A stretch of DNA of 64,000 bases, taken from contig NZ_JAUSVX010000002.1 of NCBI RefSeq assembly GCF_030814995.1, forward strand, positions 62,001 through 126,000, in the 5' to 3' direction. Under the pieces are notes generated by a model. It was not told where the DNA came from and did no database searches. It saw nothing but the letters and a program-made list of their open reading frames with translations. This document shows, in pieces, positions 8,766 to 18,643 of the stretch (position 1 is the first letter of the stretch; each line of letters starts with the position of its first letter). The position numbers and the translations under genes were made by a program. The stretch comes from Labrys wisconsinensis (GTDB taxonomy: Bacteria; Pseudomonadota; Alphaproteobacteria; Rhizobiales; Labraceae).

Positions 8766-9917
8766 TCACCGCTCGATGGCGGTGACCCGGCCCTTCTCGA
8801 TGGCCAGCGCCAGCTTGCCGCGCTTCAAGGCCAGCGCCTTCTCGCCGAACAATTCGCGCCGCCAGCCGTGCAGGGCCGGCACGTCGGCCTCGTCATTGTC
8901 GGCGATCAGGTCGAGGTCGTCGGTGGTGGCGATCACCTTGGCAGCGACGCCCTGGCGCTCCGAGACCATCTTGAGCAGCACCTTGAGCAGCTCGACCGTG
9001 GCGCCGGCGCCGTTGGCGGCGATGCGGGGCGGCGCCTTGACCGGCAGGGTGGCGGGATCGCGCGTCATGCCGGCCTTGACCGCGTCGATCAGGTCGAGGC
9101 CGCTCCTGGAGCGTTCCCATCCCTTCGGAATCATGCGGATCCCCGCCAGCTTCTCCGGCGTGTCGGGGGCCTGCAGCGCGATCTCGATGATGGCATCGTC
9201 CTTCAGCACCCGCGAGCGCGGCACGTTCTTGGTCTGGGCCTCGCGCTCGCGCCAGGCCGACACCTCGACCAGGATGGCGAGGTCGCGCGGCTTGCGGATC
9301 CGCCCGCCGATGCGCTTCCAGGCATCCTCCGGCGGCTGGCGATAGGTCTCGGGCGAGGTCAGGACCGCCATCTCGTCCTGCATCCAATGGGCGCGCTTGC
9401 GCTTCTCCAGCTGGGCGGCGAGCTTCAGGTAGACGTCGCGCAGATGGGTGACGTCGGAGATGGCGTAGACGATCTGCGCCTCGGTCAGCGGCCGCTTCGA
9501 CCAGTCGGTGAAGCGCGAGGACTTGTCGATATGGGCGCCGGTCAGGCGCTGCACCAGCTGGTCGTAGGCGATGCTGTCGCCATAGCCGAGCACCATGGCC
9601 GCGACCTGGGTGTCGAACACCGGCGCCGGGATGAACTTGGCCATGTGCCAGACGATCTCGATGTCCTGGCGCGCGGCATGGTAGACCTTGAGCACCGCCT
9701 CGTTGCGCAGAAGCGCGTTGAGCGGCTCGAGGTCGATGCCCTCGGCGAGGGCGTCGACGATCACTGCCTCCTCCGGACTCGCGACCTGGACGACGCAGAG
9801 CTTCGGCCAGAACGTCGTCTCGCGCAGGAATTCCGTGTCGACCGTCACGAAGGGATGTTGCGCCAGACGGGCGCAGGCATCGGTGAGATCGGCGGTGGTG
9901 GTGATGATCGAGGTCAT
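8766..9917 (-). CDS. rnd: Ribonuclease D
   Basis: A 383-residue 3'-to-5' exoribonuclease involved in tRNA 3' processing. The DEDDy residues are visible: D and E in VDTEFL (about residues 23-26), D in [11 protein letters not shown] (near 80), and Tyr with Asp in [11 protein letters not shown] (near 150). The C-terminal half carries HRDC-like helical segments. The ATG at 9917 gives [11 protein letters not shown], the conserved N-terminus; the 19-codon upstream extension is not conserved in character. It is convergent with the SDR gene and divergent from aspS. Confidence 0.93.
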   Translation of the reverse strand: MTSIITTTADLTDACARLAQHPFVTVDTEFLRETTFWPKLCVVQVASPEEAVIVDALAEGIDLEPLNALLRNEAVLKVYHAARQDIEIVWHMAKFIPAPVFDTQVAAMVLGYGDSIAYDQLVQRLTGAHIDKSSRFTDWSKRPLTEAQIVYAISDVTHLRDVYLKLAAQLEKRKRAHWMQDEMAVLTSPETYRQPPEDAWKRIGGRIRKPRDLAILVEVSAWREREAQTKNVPRSRVLKDDAIIEIALQAPDTPEKLAGIRMIPKGWERSRSGLDLIDAVKAGMTRDPATLPVKAPPRIAANGAGATVELLKVLLKMVSERQGVAAKVIATTDDLDLIADNDEADVPALHGWRRELFGEKALALKRGKLALAIEKGRVTAIER

Positions 9918-10147
9918 TGCATGAACGGATTGCGGCAGACCTGTGCTTATCGGACAGGCGAGGCCGCGAGGCAAGCGCGGGTTGAAGGTCCAGGGGCGAT
10001 GGCAGGGGCTTTTCTGGTGCCCGCGAGCGGGAATCGCCGCCTTCGCCGGCGGTGGGGCGGCCAGCGAGCCTTGACGATGCCGGACGCTTGGGCTCTATGG
10101 CCGCAACGATCGAGAGCCCGCGAAAGACGCACCCGAAAGACGCCGCC

Positions 10148-11956
10148 ATGCATCGCTACCGTTCCCACACCTGCGGAGACCTGCGCGCCGAGCATGTCGG
10201 CCGGGATGTGCGCCTGTCCGGCTGGTGCCACCGCATCCGCGACCACGGCGGCGTGCTGTTCATCGACGTGCGTGACCATTACGGCCTGACGCAATGCGTG
10301 GTCGACCCGGATTCGCCGGCCTTCGCGCAGGCGGAGAAGCTGCGCTCTGAATGGGTGGTGCGGCTCGACGGCAAGCTGCGCCTGCGCCCGCCGGGCACCG
10401 AGAACCGGGACATGCCGACCGGCCTGGTCGAGCTCTATGTCGCCGAGATCGAGGTGCTGGGCCCGGCGGCGGAGCTGCCGCTGCCGGTGTTCGGCGAGCA
10501 GGACTATCCGGAGGAGACGCGGCTGAAATACCGTTTCCTCGATCTGCGGCGCGAGCGCATCCACAACAACATCATCCTGCGCGGCCAGGTGATCGACGCC
10601 ATGCGCACCCGCATGAAGGCGGCCGGCTTCAACGAGTTCCAGACGCCGATCCTCACGGCGTCCTCGCCTGAGGGCGCGCGCGACTTCCTGGTGCCCTCGC
10701 GCATCCATCCCGGCAAGTTCTACGCCCTGCCGCAGGCGCCGCAGCAATACAAGCAGCTCCTGATGATGGCGGGCTTCGACCGCTATTTCCAGATCGCGCC
10801 CTGCTTCCGCGACGAGGACCCGCGCGCCGACCGCCTGCCCGGCGAGTTCTACCAGCTCGACGTCGAAATGAGCTTCGTCACGCAGGAAGACGTGTTCGAG
10901 ACCATGGAGCCGGTGATATCGGCGATCTTCGAGCAGTTCGGCAAGGGCAAGCCGGTGACGAAGGCCTGGCCGCGCATCCCCTATGCCGAGGCCATGGCGA
11001 AGTACGGCACCGACAAGCCGGACCTGCGCAACCCCCTGGTGATCCAGGATGCCTCGGAGCATTTCCGCGGCTCGAACTTCAAGGTGTTCGCGCGCCTGCT
11101 GGAGGACCCGGCCAACCGCATCTGGGCGATTCCCGGGCCGACCGGCGGCCAGAGGACCTTCTGCGACCGCATGAACGCCTGGGCCCAGAGCGAGGGCCAG
11201 CCGGGCATGGGCTACATCCTCTATTTCGACCGGGCCACCGACGAGACGACGAAGGCCGCCGATCCCGAGGCGACCGGCGTCGGCGCGCGCGGGCCGATCG
11301 CCAACAATATCGGGCCGGAGCGAGCCGAGGCGATCCGCCTGCAGCTCGGGCTCAAGGCCGGGGATGCGGCCTTCTTCGTCGCCGGCAACCCGGACAAGTT
11401 CGTCAAGTTCGCCGGCATGGCGCGCACCAGGATCGGCACCGATCTCAAGCTGGTCGACGAGGACCGGTTCGAGCTCGCCTGGATCGTCGACTTCCCGATG
11501 TACGAGTGGAACGAGGACGAGAAGAAGGTCGACTTCTCCCACAACCCGTTCTCCATGCCGCAGGGCGGGCTCGAGGCGCTGAAGAGCCAGGATCCGTTGT
11601 CGCTCAAGGCGTTCCAGTACGACATTGCCTGCAACGGCTTCGAGATCGCCTCGGGCGGCATCCGCAACCATCGCCCCGATGCGATGGTGAAGGCGTTCGA
11701 GATCGCTGGCTATGGCGAGGAGACGGTGGTCGAGCGCTTCGGAGGCATGTACCGGGCCTTCCAGTACGGCGCCCCGCCCCATGGCGGCATGGCGGCGGGC
11801 GTCGACCGTATCATCATGCTGCTGGCCGGCGAGCAGAACCTGCGCGAGGTGGCGCTGTTCCCGATGAACCAGCGGGCCGAGGACATCCTGATGGGCGCGC
11901 CCTCCGAGGCGACGACCAAGCAGCTGCGCGAGCTGCACATCCGCCCGCTCCTGTGA
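10148..11956 (+). CDS. aspS: Aspartyl-tRNA synthetase (bacterial type)
   Basis: A 602-residue class IIb synthetase. The N-terminal OB-fold anticodon domain contains [17 protein letters not shown]. The catalytic domain has the conserved [13 protein letters not shown] segment near residue 198, motif 2 ([10 protein letters not shown]) and motif 3 ([13 protein letters not shown]) at the C-terminus, with the bacterial GAD insertion between. In some alphaproteobacteria AspRS also charges tRNA-Asn as part of an amidotransferase route; the sequence alone does not settle that. The ATG at 10148 matches the family start; the frame opens earlier (10052) without conserved residues. Confidence 0.96.
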   Translation: MHRYRSHTCGDLRAEHVGRDVRLSGWCHRIRDHGGVLFIDVRDHYGLTQCVVDPDSPAFAQAEKLRSEWVVRLDGKLRLRPPGTENRDMPTGLVELYVAEIEVLGPAAELPLPVFGEQDYPEETRLKYRFLDLRRERIHNNIILRGQVIDAMRTRMKAAGFNEFQTPILTASSPEGARDFLVPSRIHPGKFYALPQAPQQYKQLLMMAGFDRYFQIAPCFRDEDPRADRLPGEFYQLDVEMSFVTQEDVFETMEPVISAIFEQFGKGKPVTKAWPRIPYAEAMAKYGTDKPDLRNPLVIQDASEHFRGSNFKVFARLLEDPANRIWAIPGPTGGQRTFCDRMNAWAQSEGQPGMGYILYFDRATDETTKAADPEATGVGARGPIANNIGPERAEAIRLQLGLKAGDAAFFVAGNPDKFVKFAGMARTRIGTDLKLVDEDRFELAWIVDFPMYEWNEDEKKVDFSHNPFSMPQGGLEALKSQDPLSLKAFQYDIACNGFEIASGGIRNHRPDAMVKAFEIAGYGEETVVERFGGMYRAFQYGAPPHGGMAAGVDRIIMLLAGEQNLREVALFPMNQRAEDILMGAPSEATTKQLRELHIRPLL

Positions 11957-12070
11957 CCCGGGCCGGCGCGACGGCAGGGCTGCCCGACGGGCGAGCCGCC
12001 GGGGCCTGCGGGCCCTGTGGCCGCGCCTGCGCGCGGTCCGGCGTCTCGCGCCCTTCGATAGGCCTGTGAC

Positions 12071-12868
12071 ATGACATCAGCCCCGCTGCCGCTCTCCTGC
12101 TATATCCGCACCCTCAACGAGGAACGGATCATCGGGCGCTGCATCGAGGCGGCGAGGCAGGTCGCCGCCGAGGTCGTCATCGTCGATTCCGGCTCCACCG
12201 ACCGCACCGTCGAGATCGCGGAATCCCTCGGAGCGCGGGTGTTCCGGCAGCCATGGCTGGGCAATGGCGGCCAGAAGCGGTGCGGCGAGCAGCATTGCCG
12301 CTTCGACTGGCTCCTCGACCTCGACGCCGACGAGGTCGTCTCGCCCGAGCTGGCGGGCGAGATCCGGGCCCTGTTCGCGGCTGGCGAGCCGAAGCTGCCC
12401 GTGCACGAGATGTGCCTGGTCACCGTGCCGCCGCTCGGCACGCCCTGGTACGGCTTCTGGCTCTCCTATCGCCGCAAGCTCTACGACCGGCGGGTGGTGC
12501 GCATGCCCGACCACAAGGCCTGGGACCAGCTGGAGGTGCCGGCCGGCATCTCGGTCGGCCGGCTCAAGGGCGGCCTGCTCCACTATTCCTTCCGGGACAT
12601 CGCCCATATCGTGCAGAAGCTCAACCGCGTCAGCACGGTGCGGGCACGGGAGGGAAACAAGAAATCGCAGGCGGTCCTGGCGCTGCGCATCGTGTTCGGC
12701 CTGCCGTTCTATTTCTGCAAGCCCTTCATCTTGAAGCAGCTCTGGCGGGCCGGCATCTATGGCGTCGCCCTGGCCGGCGTCTTCGCCTTCGGCCGCTGGC
12801 TGCGCGATGTGAAGATGTACGAAGACTTCCTGGTGGCGAGCAAGGGCACCGATGCCGATCGCCCGTAG
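12071..12868 (+). CDS. Family 2 glycosyltransferase (WaaE/KdtX-like)
   Basis: A 265-residue GT-A fold transferase. It opens with the nucleotide-sugar strand LSCYIRTLNEERIIGRC, has VIVDSGSTDRTVEIA near residue 40 and the metal-binding D-x-D within LDLDADEVV near residue 85. The C-terminal region has a hydrophobic segment that may anchor it to the inner face of the membrane. The pattern resembles LPS-core glucosyltransferases of the WaaE/KdtX group. It is first of five glycosyltransferase genes running in one direction, which suggests a role in LPS core or surface polysaccharide assembly; acceptor and sugar are inferred, not seen. Confidence 0.87.
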   Translation: MTSAPLPLSCYIRTLNEERIIGRCIEAARQVAAEVVIVDSGSTDRTVEIAESLGARVFRQPWLGNGGQKRCGEQHCRFDWLLDLDADEVVSPELAGEIRALFAAGEPKLPVHEMCLVTVPPLGTPWYGFWLSYRRKLYDRRVVRMPDHKAWDQLEVPAGISVGRLKGGLLHYSFRDIAHIVQKLNRVSTVRAREGNKKSQAVLALRIVFGLPFYFCKPFILKQLWRAGIYGVALAGVFAFGRWLRDVKMYEDFLVASKGTDADRP

Positions 12869-12895
12869 TCGCCACCTTGTTCAGGATCGCGGGCG

Positions 12896-13945
12896 GTGGC
12901 CAGAATTTTCAACATGATGCTGGGATACCGCCGCGGCGGCGTCGAACGCATGGCCGCGGTGTATCACAGAATGCTCGCGGCCGAAGGCCATGACGTGACG
13001 ACGATCGGACATCCCCAGGGCTGGGTGCGCGACCTGCTGCCCGAGGGGGCCGACTTCATCGGCGCGGCGCCGCTGTCGGCCTATGATCCGCGCTTGAACG
13101 CAGCCCTTCGTCGCCATGTCCGCGAGGCTCGGCCCGACATCATCCTGGCCCATTCCAACCGGGCGCAGTCCTATGCCGTGCGGCTGGACGGTGTCTTGCG
13201 CGTCGCCGTGCAGCACAATTTCCGGCTGAAGAAGCGGATTCGGCGCTTGGACGGCCTGATCGCGGTCTCGCCGGAGATCGGCGAGGCAGTCCGGCGCCGC
13301 TTCGGCACCGTGGCCGTCGAAGTCGTGCCCAACGCCCTGGACATCACGCCGGTCGCGGAAAGGCCGCCCAGGCGCAAGCCGATCGTCATCGGCGCGATCG
13401 GGCGATTGCATGGGGCGAAAGGGTTCGACGTGCTGATCCGGGCCTTGGCCACGCCCGGCCTCGCCAGCCGCGATTGGCGCCTCGTGGTGGGAGGCGAGGG
13501 GCCCGAGCTGGGGGCGCTGCAGAGCCTCGCGAAGCGATTGGGATTGGCCGACCGGATCACGTTCTCCGGCTGGATTTCCGACGTATCCGGCTTCTTCAGC
13601 GCCATCGACCTCTATGTCATGCCGTCACGCCTGGAGCCGTTCGGCCTGACCCTGATCGAGGCGCTCGCCGCTGCCGTGCCGACCGTCGTCACGGACACAT
13701 CCGGAACGCGGGACATCGTCCGCGGCCGCGAGGTCGCCCTGGTCGTCCCGCTCGAGGATCCCGAGGCGACGGGCCTGGCGATCCGGCGGTTGATCGAGGA
13801 CGAGGCGCTGGCGGTCCGCCTGGGCGAGGCGGGGCGGCGCTATGCCGCGTCCGCCTATGGGCCGCAGACCATCGGACCGGTGCTGTCAGCCGTGGTTGGG
13901 CGCTTCCTCGCGTCGAGCGTGCCGATCCGTGTTTCGGCGGCGTGA
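12896..13945 (+). CDS. Family 4 glycosyltransferase
   Basis: A 349-residue GT-B retaining transferase starting at GTG 12896 (ARIFNMMLGYRRGGVERM), where the glycine loop binds the acceptor side. The C-terminal donor domain holds AIGRLHGAKGFDVLIRAL and the E-x7-E motif EPFGLTLIE. It follows the GT2 gene by 27 bases and is probably co-transcribed. A surface-polysaccharide role is inferred from the cluster. Confidence 0.87.
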   Translation: MARIFNMMLGYRRGGVERMAAVYHRMLAAEGHDVTTIGHPQGWVRDLLPEGADFIGAAPLSAYDPRLNAALRRHVREARPDIILAHSNRAQSYAVRLDGVLRVAVQHNFRLKKRIRRLDGLIAVSPEIGEAVRRRFGTVAVEVVPNALDITPVAERPPRRKPIVIGAIGRLHGAKGFDVLIRALATPGLASRDWRLVVGGEGPELGALQSLAKRLGLADRITFSGWISDVSGFFSAIDLYVMPSRLEPFGLTLIEALAAAVPTVVTDTSGTRDIVRGREVALVVPLEDPEATGLAIRRLIEDEALAVRLGEAGRRYAASAYGPQTIGPVLSAVVGRFLASSVPIRVSAA

Positions 13946-14050
13946 GGGGCGCGGAGAGCCGCTGCTGGCCTCCTCGAGACCGTGGATTTCGAGATGCCCC
14001 GGCACCGCGCGCCCGACGGGCCGATGCCCCGTCCACGATCCCGAGCCGAG

Positions 14051-14078
14051 CTTCCCGAAACGCGCTTCCCGAAACGCG
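14051..14078. repeat. 14-bp tandem repeat in the inter-glycosyltransferase gap
   Basis: The unit cttcccgaaacgcg occurs twice without mismatch at 14051-14064 and 14065-14078, followed by a degenerate start of a third copy (cttctcgg). It lies in the 168-base gap before the next glycosyltransferase. No function is evident. Confidence 0.75.
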
Positions 14079-14113
14079 CTTCTCGGTGCCTCGGCCCGCG
14101 CAAAATCGGGTTG

Positions 14114-15286
14114 ATGGAGCCGGCCAGCTTATATATGAATCGCGCCGCTCTTCAGAAAAATGGCGTTACTTTGAAGATACCTCCCTTCAACGGGTCGCTT
14201 GACCCGCCACTTCGTGTCGCGATCATCATGCCGCGCGGCATGTTCTTCGGACCCGAGCAGGCAACTTCTATCGACTTGTGTGTTCGAGACTTTGTAGGTG
14301 GCAGTCGATTTTCTAAGAGCACAACCGTATTTGCGGACTCGATTGCACGACCTTTCAGGGATATCGACGTTGAGCTCGTCCCGCATTCCGTGCGGCGGAC
14401 GCATGCCCTGCGGATAGGATGGCTCTGGTGGCGCCTGCGCCGCTCAGCCCCTGACGTCGTGGTGGCGCACCACCATCTGCCGACCGCAGCATGGCTGGCC
14501 CGTCTGCTGCCCGGCGTCCCCGTTCTGTTTCATGTCCATAATTTCATCAAGGCCAAGGCCGGCCGCGCCCATCGCCATCGAGTGCGGCAGTTCGGGAGGC
14601 TGGCCGGTGTGATCTGCGTGAGCGATGCCGTCCGCGGCGCCTTCGAACGCGACTATCCGCAGACGACGCGCGCCGTGACCGTGCACAACGGCCTCGATGT
14701 CGGCGCGTGGGAGCCCGCGACGGCGCGCGACAGGACAATCTTGCTGGTTGCCCGCGCCGCTCCGGTGAAAGGCATTCGCGAGGCGGTCATGGCGCTGCGG
14801 GAGGTGCTGCCGCGCCATCCCGGCTGGCGCGCCGTTCTGATCTTGAGCGAGAAGCACGTCGAGCCCGCGTTCAGCGCCGAGATCGAGGCGATGGCGGGGA
14901 AGGATGGCTCGATTGCGATCCGCTGGCAGCTGCCGTTTTCCGAGATCAAGAACGCGACCGAGCAGGCTGCCATCGCGATGGTGCCTTCGGTCTGGGAGGA
15001 GCCGTTCGGGCGCACGGCCCTCGAGGCGCATGCCGGCGGAGCGGCACTGATCTCGTCCGGCACCGGAGGCTTGCGCGAGGTCAGCGATGATGCCGCGGTC
15101 TATCTGTCGGAGGTCACGGCCACGCAGCTCGCCGCGGAGCTCGAAGCTCTGATCGTCGATCCAGATCTACGGCAGACGCTTGGTGCGAAGGGGCTTTCCA
15201 GGGCACGCGTCTTCGATCTCCTCGAGGTCAGCAAAAGGCTCGACGCCGTCTATGAGAGCGTCAAGTCCTCAAAGGCAAGAACATGA
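14114..15286 (+). CDS. Family 4 glycosyltransferase, locally atypical base composition
   Basis: A 390-residue GT-B transferase. The N-terminal domain begins around LRVAIIMPRGMFFGPEQAT; the donor domain has TILLVARAAPVKGIREA and the E-x7-E signature in EEPFGRTALE. The start is unsure: ATG 14114 (MEPASLYM) or ATG 14135 (MNRAALQ); the frame is open back to 13982. The first 250 bases are far less GC-rich than the rest of the window (28 of 60 bases are G or C at 14281-14340) and use A/T-ending codons freely, suggesting this gene or its 5' part was acquired. It overlaps the next gene as ATGA. Confidence 0.83.
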   Translation: MEPASLYMNRAALQKNGVTLKIPPFNGSLDPPLRVAIIMPRGMFFGPEQATSIDLCVRDFVGGSRFSKSTTVFADSIARPFRDIDVELVPHSVRRTHALRIGWLWWRLRRSAPDVVVAHHHLPTAAWLARLLPGVPVLFHVHNFIKAKAGRAHRHRVRQFGRLAGVICVSDAVRGAFERDYPQTTRAVTVHNGLDVGAWEPATARDRTILLVARAAPVKGIREAVMALREVLPRHPGWRAVLILSEKHVEPAFSAEIEAMAGKDGSIAIRWQLPFSEIKNATEQAAIAMVPSVWEEPFGRTALEAHAGGAALISSGTGGLREVSDDAAVYLSEVTATQLAAELEALIVDPDLRQTLGAKGLSRARVFDLLEVSKRLDAVYESVKSSKART

Positions 15287-16350
15287 CGTCCAACGCAGTC
15301 TGCGTCTTTTGCGACGACAATTATTATCCGCCGGCCGACATCCTCTGCCGGCAGCTCGCGGCGGAGGCCGACAAGACTTTCGATGTCTTCCTGTTTGTCG
15401 AGGGACGGAACGAGCGCCATGCGGAACGGGCGGAGCGGGCGCCCTATTTCGTGCGTCGTATCGACATGGACACGCTCATCCCGCCGGGCGCGCAGTTCAG
15501 CCGACGGATTTCGCGGCCCGCCTACAACAGGCTGTTCATGGGCCTGCTGCTGGAAGAACGCTATACGAAGGCGCTCTATCTCGACTGTGACGTCGCCGTC
15601 TGGGGACCTGTCTCGGCGCTGTTCGATCTCGACTTGCAGGGAGCCCCGCTCGCGGCGGTGCAGGACTGCGGCTTCGTCAAGCAAGGGACACCCGAGATCC
15701 GGAAACGATGGAACGACTATCTCGCATCGGTGGAGATTCCGGATGGGCAGCGCTACTTCAATTCCGGCATGCTGCTCGCCGATCTCACCGCCTGGCGTGC
15801 CCGTGACATGGCGGGGCTGATGGCCGGCTACATGGCCCGGCACGGGGCGCGGCTCACGGGCATGGATCAGGATACGCTCAACTTCATCTTTCAAGGCGAG
15901 TGGGCGGAGCTGTCGCCGCGGTGGAACTTCCAGCTCCTCTGGTCGGGCTTCGGGCTGGAAGAGGCGATCGATACGCGCATCTTCCATTATGTCGACAACA
16001 TCAAGCCTTGGCACGACCTCGTCTTCACCTGGGGCTCCCACCACATGGAGGATTTCAACCAGCGCCTCCAGACCGCGGCCTGGCCGGATTTCGTGGTCGG
16101 TGCCCGTCGGGCCGATCACTCCAAGCGCTTCGTGAAGTGGCGGCTGCGGCAGGCCCTGCGATGGATTCCGCTGGTGGGACAGCGTTTCGAGCGCGAGAAC
16201 CGGCAGCGGCGGCAATATCGGGATCTGACGATCGCCCATGTGCTGCAGGCGCTGCAGGACGAGCGCTATCTCGATGTGAGAGCGGGCCTGACCGCGATCG
16301 ACCCCATGGCCATCACCAAGCTCGCGCAGAACCGCGTGCGCGAGATATGA
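15283..16350 (+). CDS. Family 8 glycosyltransferase (LgtC/WaaJ-like)
   Basis: A 355-residue retaining GT-A transferase. The metal-binding D-x-D is in YLDCDVAVWG near residue 105, followed by the family elements YFNSGMLLADL and MDQDTLNFIFQG, and a C-terminal HYVDNIKPWHD block that matches the GT8 pattern of a His binding the donor phosphates. GT8 enzymes add galactose or glucose to LPS core sugars. The start ATG overlaps the previous stop, and its own stop overlaps the next start (ATGA), so the three genes are translated as a unit. Confidence 0.9.
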   Translation: MTSNAVCVFCDDNYYPPADILCRQLAAEADKTFDVFLFVEGRNERHAERAERAPYFVRRIDMDTLIPPGAQFSRRISRPAYNRLFMGLLLEERYTKALYLDCDVAVWGPVSALFDLDLQGAPLAAVQDCGFVKQGTPEIRKRWNDYLASVEIPDGQRYFNSGMLLADLTAWRARDMAGLMAGYMARHGARLTGMDQDTLNFIFQGEWAELSPRWNFQLLWSGFGLEEAIDTRIFHYVDNIKPWHDLVFTWGSHHMEDFNQRLQTAAWPDFVVGARRADHSKRFVKWRLRQALRWIPLVGQRFERENRQRRQYRDLTIAHVLQALQDERYLDVRAGLTAIDPMAITKLAQNRVREI

Positions 16351-17408
16351 GCCCGTCGATGCAACGCTGCGCGGTGATCGCGCCCTATGCCACGCAAGGT
16401 GGCGTGACGTCCGCCTTTTTCACCAGCCTGGAATTGGTTCGCCGCGCGGGGTTCGAGCCGGTCGCCGTTGCCGACCGCGACGCTCTGTTCCTCCACCGGT
16501 TGAAGGACACGGGGGATGCGTTTCACGTGCTCCCCCGTCTGGCGGCGGGCGGAAGGCTGGCCGGCGGCATTGCCGGCTGGCGGCTCGGGCGCCTGCTGCG
16601 CCGGTTGCAGCCGGCCCTGGTATTGGCCCATAACGGTCGCTTCGTCGGCGCCTTGAAGCGGTGGTGTCCCGGCCTGCCGGTGGTCGGCGTCGTCCATGCC
16701 GGCAAGCCCGGTCGCTTCCTGCCGGCCGATCGTTTGATCACGGTCAACCACAACCAGCGGGCAGCCTTGCTGGCGCTGGGCTATGAGGCGCGGCGTGTCG
16801 TCCAGATCGACAACGTGCTGCCCGTCGATGCCGTGCCGCCCTTCGTGGGCCGCCCCTGGCACGAGCCGCCGGCGATCGGCACGCTTCGCATTCTCGAACA
16901 TGCGAAGGGTGTCGATGTCCTCATCGCCGCGGCGGCCCTGCTCAAGGCGCAGGGGCAGGCCTTCAAGCTGCATGTCGGCGGCACCGGCAGCGAGGAGGGC
17001 AGGCTGAAAGCGGAGGTGAAGCGGCTGGGGTTGGACGACCATGTCCGGTTCCACGGATGGGTCTCACCGCAGCAGCCCTTCCTCGAGAGCATCGATGTCT
17101 ATGTCCTGCCGTCGCGTCACGAAACATTCGGAATTGCCATTCTCGAAGCCCAGGCGGCCGGCCTTCCCGTGATCTCGAGCCGCTGCGAGGGCCCGGAAGC
17201 CATCATTCGCGACAAGGAAACCGGTATTCTGGTCGAACCCGACAATCCCGCCGCGCTTGCGGCCGCGATCGGATCCGTGCTCGAGAACCGCGAGATGGCC
17301 GCGGCCCTGGCCAGGGCGGGCCACGACCAATGCGGCCGCGACTTCGTTCTTCCGGCGATTTCAGGTGCTTACGGGTCCGTTCTCCACGCCGCGCTCAACG
17401 AGGGCTGA
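16347..17408 (+). CDS. Family 4 glycosyltransferase
   Basis: A 353-residue GT-B transferase. The N-terminus VIAPYATQGGVTSAFF contains the acceptor-side glycine turn; the donor domain has LRILEHAKGVDVLIAAA and the E-x7-E motif in HETFGIAILE, then the typical EGPEAIIRDKETGILVEPDN. ATG 16347 overlaps the GT8 stop by four bases. It is the last gene of the glycosyltransferase run. No flippase, polymerase or ligase gene accompanies the cluster. Confidence 0.88.
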   Translation: MSPSMQRCAVIAPYATQGGVTSAFFTSLELVRRAGFEPVAVADRDALFLHRLKDTGDAFHVLPRLAAGGRLAGGIAGWRLGRLLRRLQPALVLAHNGRFVGALKRWCPGLPVVGVVHAGKPGRFLPADRLITVNHNQRAALLALGYEARRVVQIDNVLPVDAVPPFVGRPWHEPPAIGTLRILEHAKGVDVLIAAAALLKAQGQAFKLHVGGTGSEEGRLKAEVKRLGLDDHVRFHGWVSPQQPFLESIDVYVLPSRHETFGIAILEAQAAGLPVISSRCEGPEAIIRDKETGILVEPDNPAALAAAIGSVLENREMAAALARAGHDQCGRDFVLPAISGAYGSVLHAALNEG

Positions 17409-17850
17409 ATAGCGTCGCGGGTACTTCACCCACGGCCGAGCCAGGCTCATCGGCACGAGGCCCGTGCGTGATGCACGGCGAGGCCGAGCCCTGTTCTCGC
17501 CGGCACCGGGCTGTCTCGATGCGATGACGCCCCTCCGCAAGCCGATCGATAGCAGCCGATGCATCACGACGGCGGGCTTCAGCCCGGCTGAAGGGCGGTG
17601 GCGAACGCGTCCGGGAGAGCGATTGTCCGACATGCCGGCACAGCCGGAAAGCGTCGCGGGATGAAGACCCCCCGCGGCCGCGGTCCGCCACCCCGGATTG
17701 CATCCGCCCGGATGGTTCCGGGCCCCTTATGCATCGGTTATTGAACCTGTTATGCTGACATGCAATTCGAAAGAAGCAGAATGCGATTCTTCCCGAGGCC
17801 GGAATCCCATGCACGATCAGGCCGGGAGGAGTCCCGCGAAAGGTGAGCAG
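17409..17850. other. Intergenic region, 442 bp, between glycosyltransferases and an IclR gene
   Basis: No convincing gene. No hairpin with a T-run follows the glycosyltransferase stop. The right part is AT-richer and holds a 9-bp direct repeat, ATGCAATTC (17760-17768) and ATGCGATTC (17781-17789), spaced exactly 21 bp, about two helical turns. It lies 60-90 bp upstream of the IclR start and could be an operator or part of the promoter. Confidence 0.45.
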
Positions 17851-18633
17851 ATGAGTGCCCTGCAGCTTGGTACGCTCGAAAAGGCCGCCAAGATACTCGA
17901 TCTCTACAATGAAAATGCCGAGAGTTTCACGTTTTCGGAGATTGTGAAGAAGACGGAGCTGGAGAAAGGCTCCGTCCAGCGCTTGTTGTTCACGCTTCAG
18001 AATCTGGGTTTTCTCAGGAAGCATCAGAAATACAAGCGCTACGCCCTGTCGCCCAAATTCATTTCCTTCGCCGTGTCGTTCTGCCAGTCGGATCCCCTGA
18101 TGATCCAGGCGCTGAAATATGTCGAACCGCTGGCGCGCCAGACCACCGAGGCGGTGAGCGTCGCGCTGATGGACGGCGTCAACGTGTTCTACCTCAACCG
18201 CATTCCGAACCTGGTCAGCCATGACTTCGCGCTCCTGCCCGTCCGACGCTACGCCTTCTGCACGGCCGCCGGGCGGGCGATGCTGTCCTGCATGTCGGAT
18301 GCGGACGTCGACCGGGTCCTCAGCCACTCGCCGATGCTGCGCCTCACCAGCCGGACCATCATCGATCCCGACGAGATCCGGCGCTTGCTCGTCGTTGCCC
18401 GGCAGGAGGGGATCGCCGTGCAGGACGGCGAGGTGCTGGAGAACGAGATCGGCATCGCCGCGCCGATCCTCGGCGACGGCGGCGTGCCGGTGGCGGCGGT
18501 GACGATGTCGCTCGACAAGGCCGAGTTCACGCTGGAGAGCGCGATCGCGCGCTACAGCGCCCTGGTGCAGACGGCAGCGCGCGACATGTCCAACCCGGCG
18601 CTGTCGGCGAGCCGCTTTCCGCCCTCCTGGTGA
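17851..18633 (+). CDS. IclR family transcriptional regulator
   Basis: A 260-residue regulator. The N-terminal winged helix-turn-helix covers about residues 5-65 (AAKILDLYNENAESFTFSEI, then EKGSVQRLLFTLQNLGFLRK); the rest is the IclR effector-binding domain with YLNRIPN and GIAAPILGDGGVPVAA. ATG 17851 has AAGGTGAG just upstream; an ATG at 17809 in frame is less well placed. The gene ends 10 bases from the convergent end of a twelve-gene catabolic cluster and is the obvious candidate regulator of it. The effector is unknown. Confidence 0.9.
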   Translation: MSALQLGTLEKAAKILDLYNENAESFTFSEIVKKTELEKGSVQRLLFTLQNLGFLRKHQKYKRYALSPKFISFAVSFCQSDPLMIQALKYVEPLARQTTEAVSVALMDGVNVFYLNRIPNLVSHDFALLPVRRYAFCTAAGRAMLSCMSDADVDRVLSHSPMLRLTSRTIIDPDEIRRLLVVARQEGIAVQDGEVLENEIGIAAPILGDGGVPVAAVTMSLDKAEFTLESAIARYSALVQTAARDMSNPALSASRFPPSW

Positions 18634-18643
18634 GCGCGGCCAG

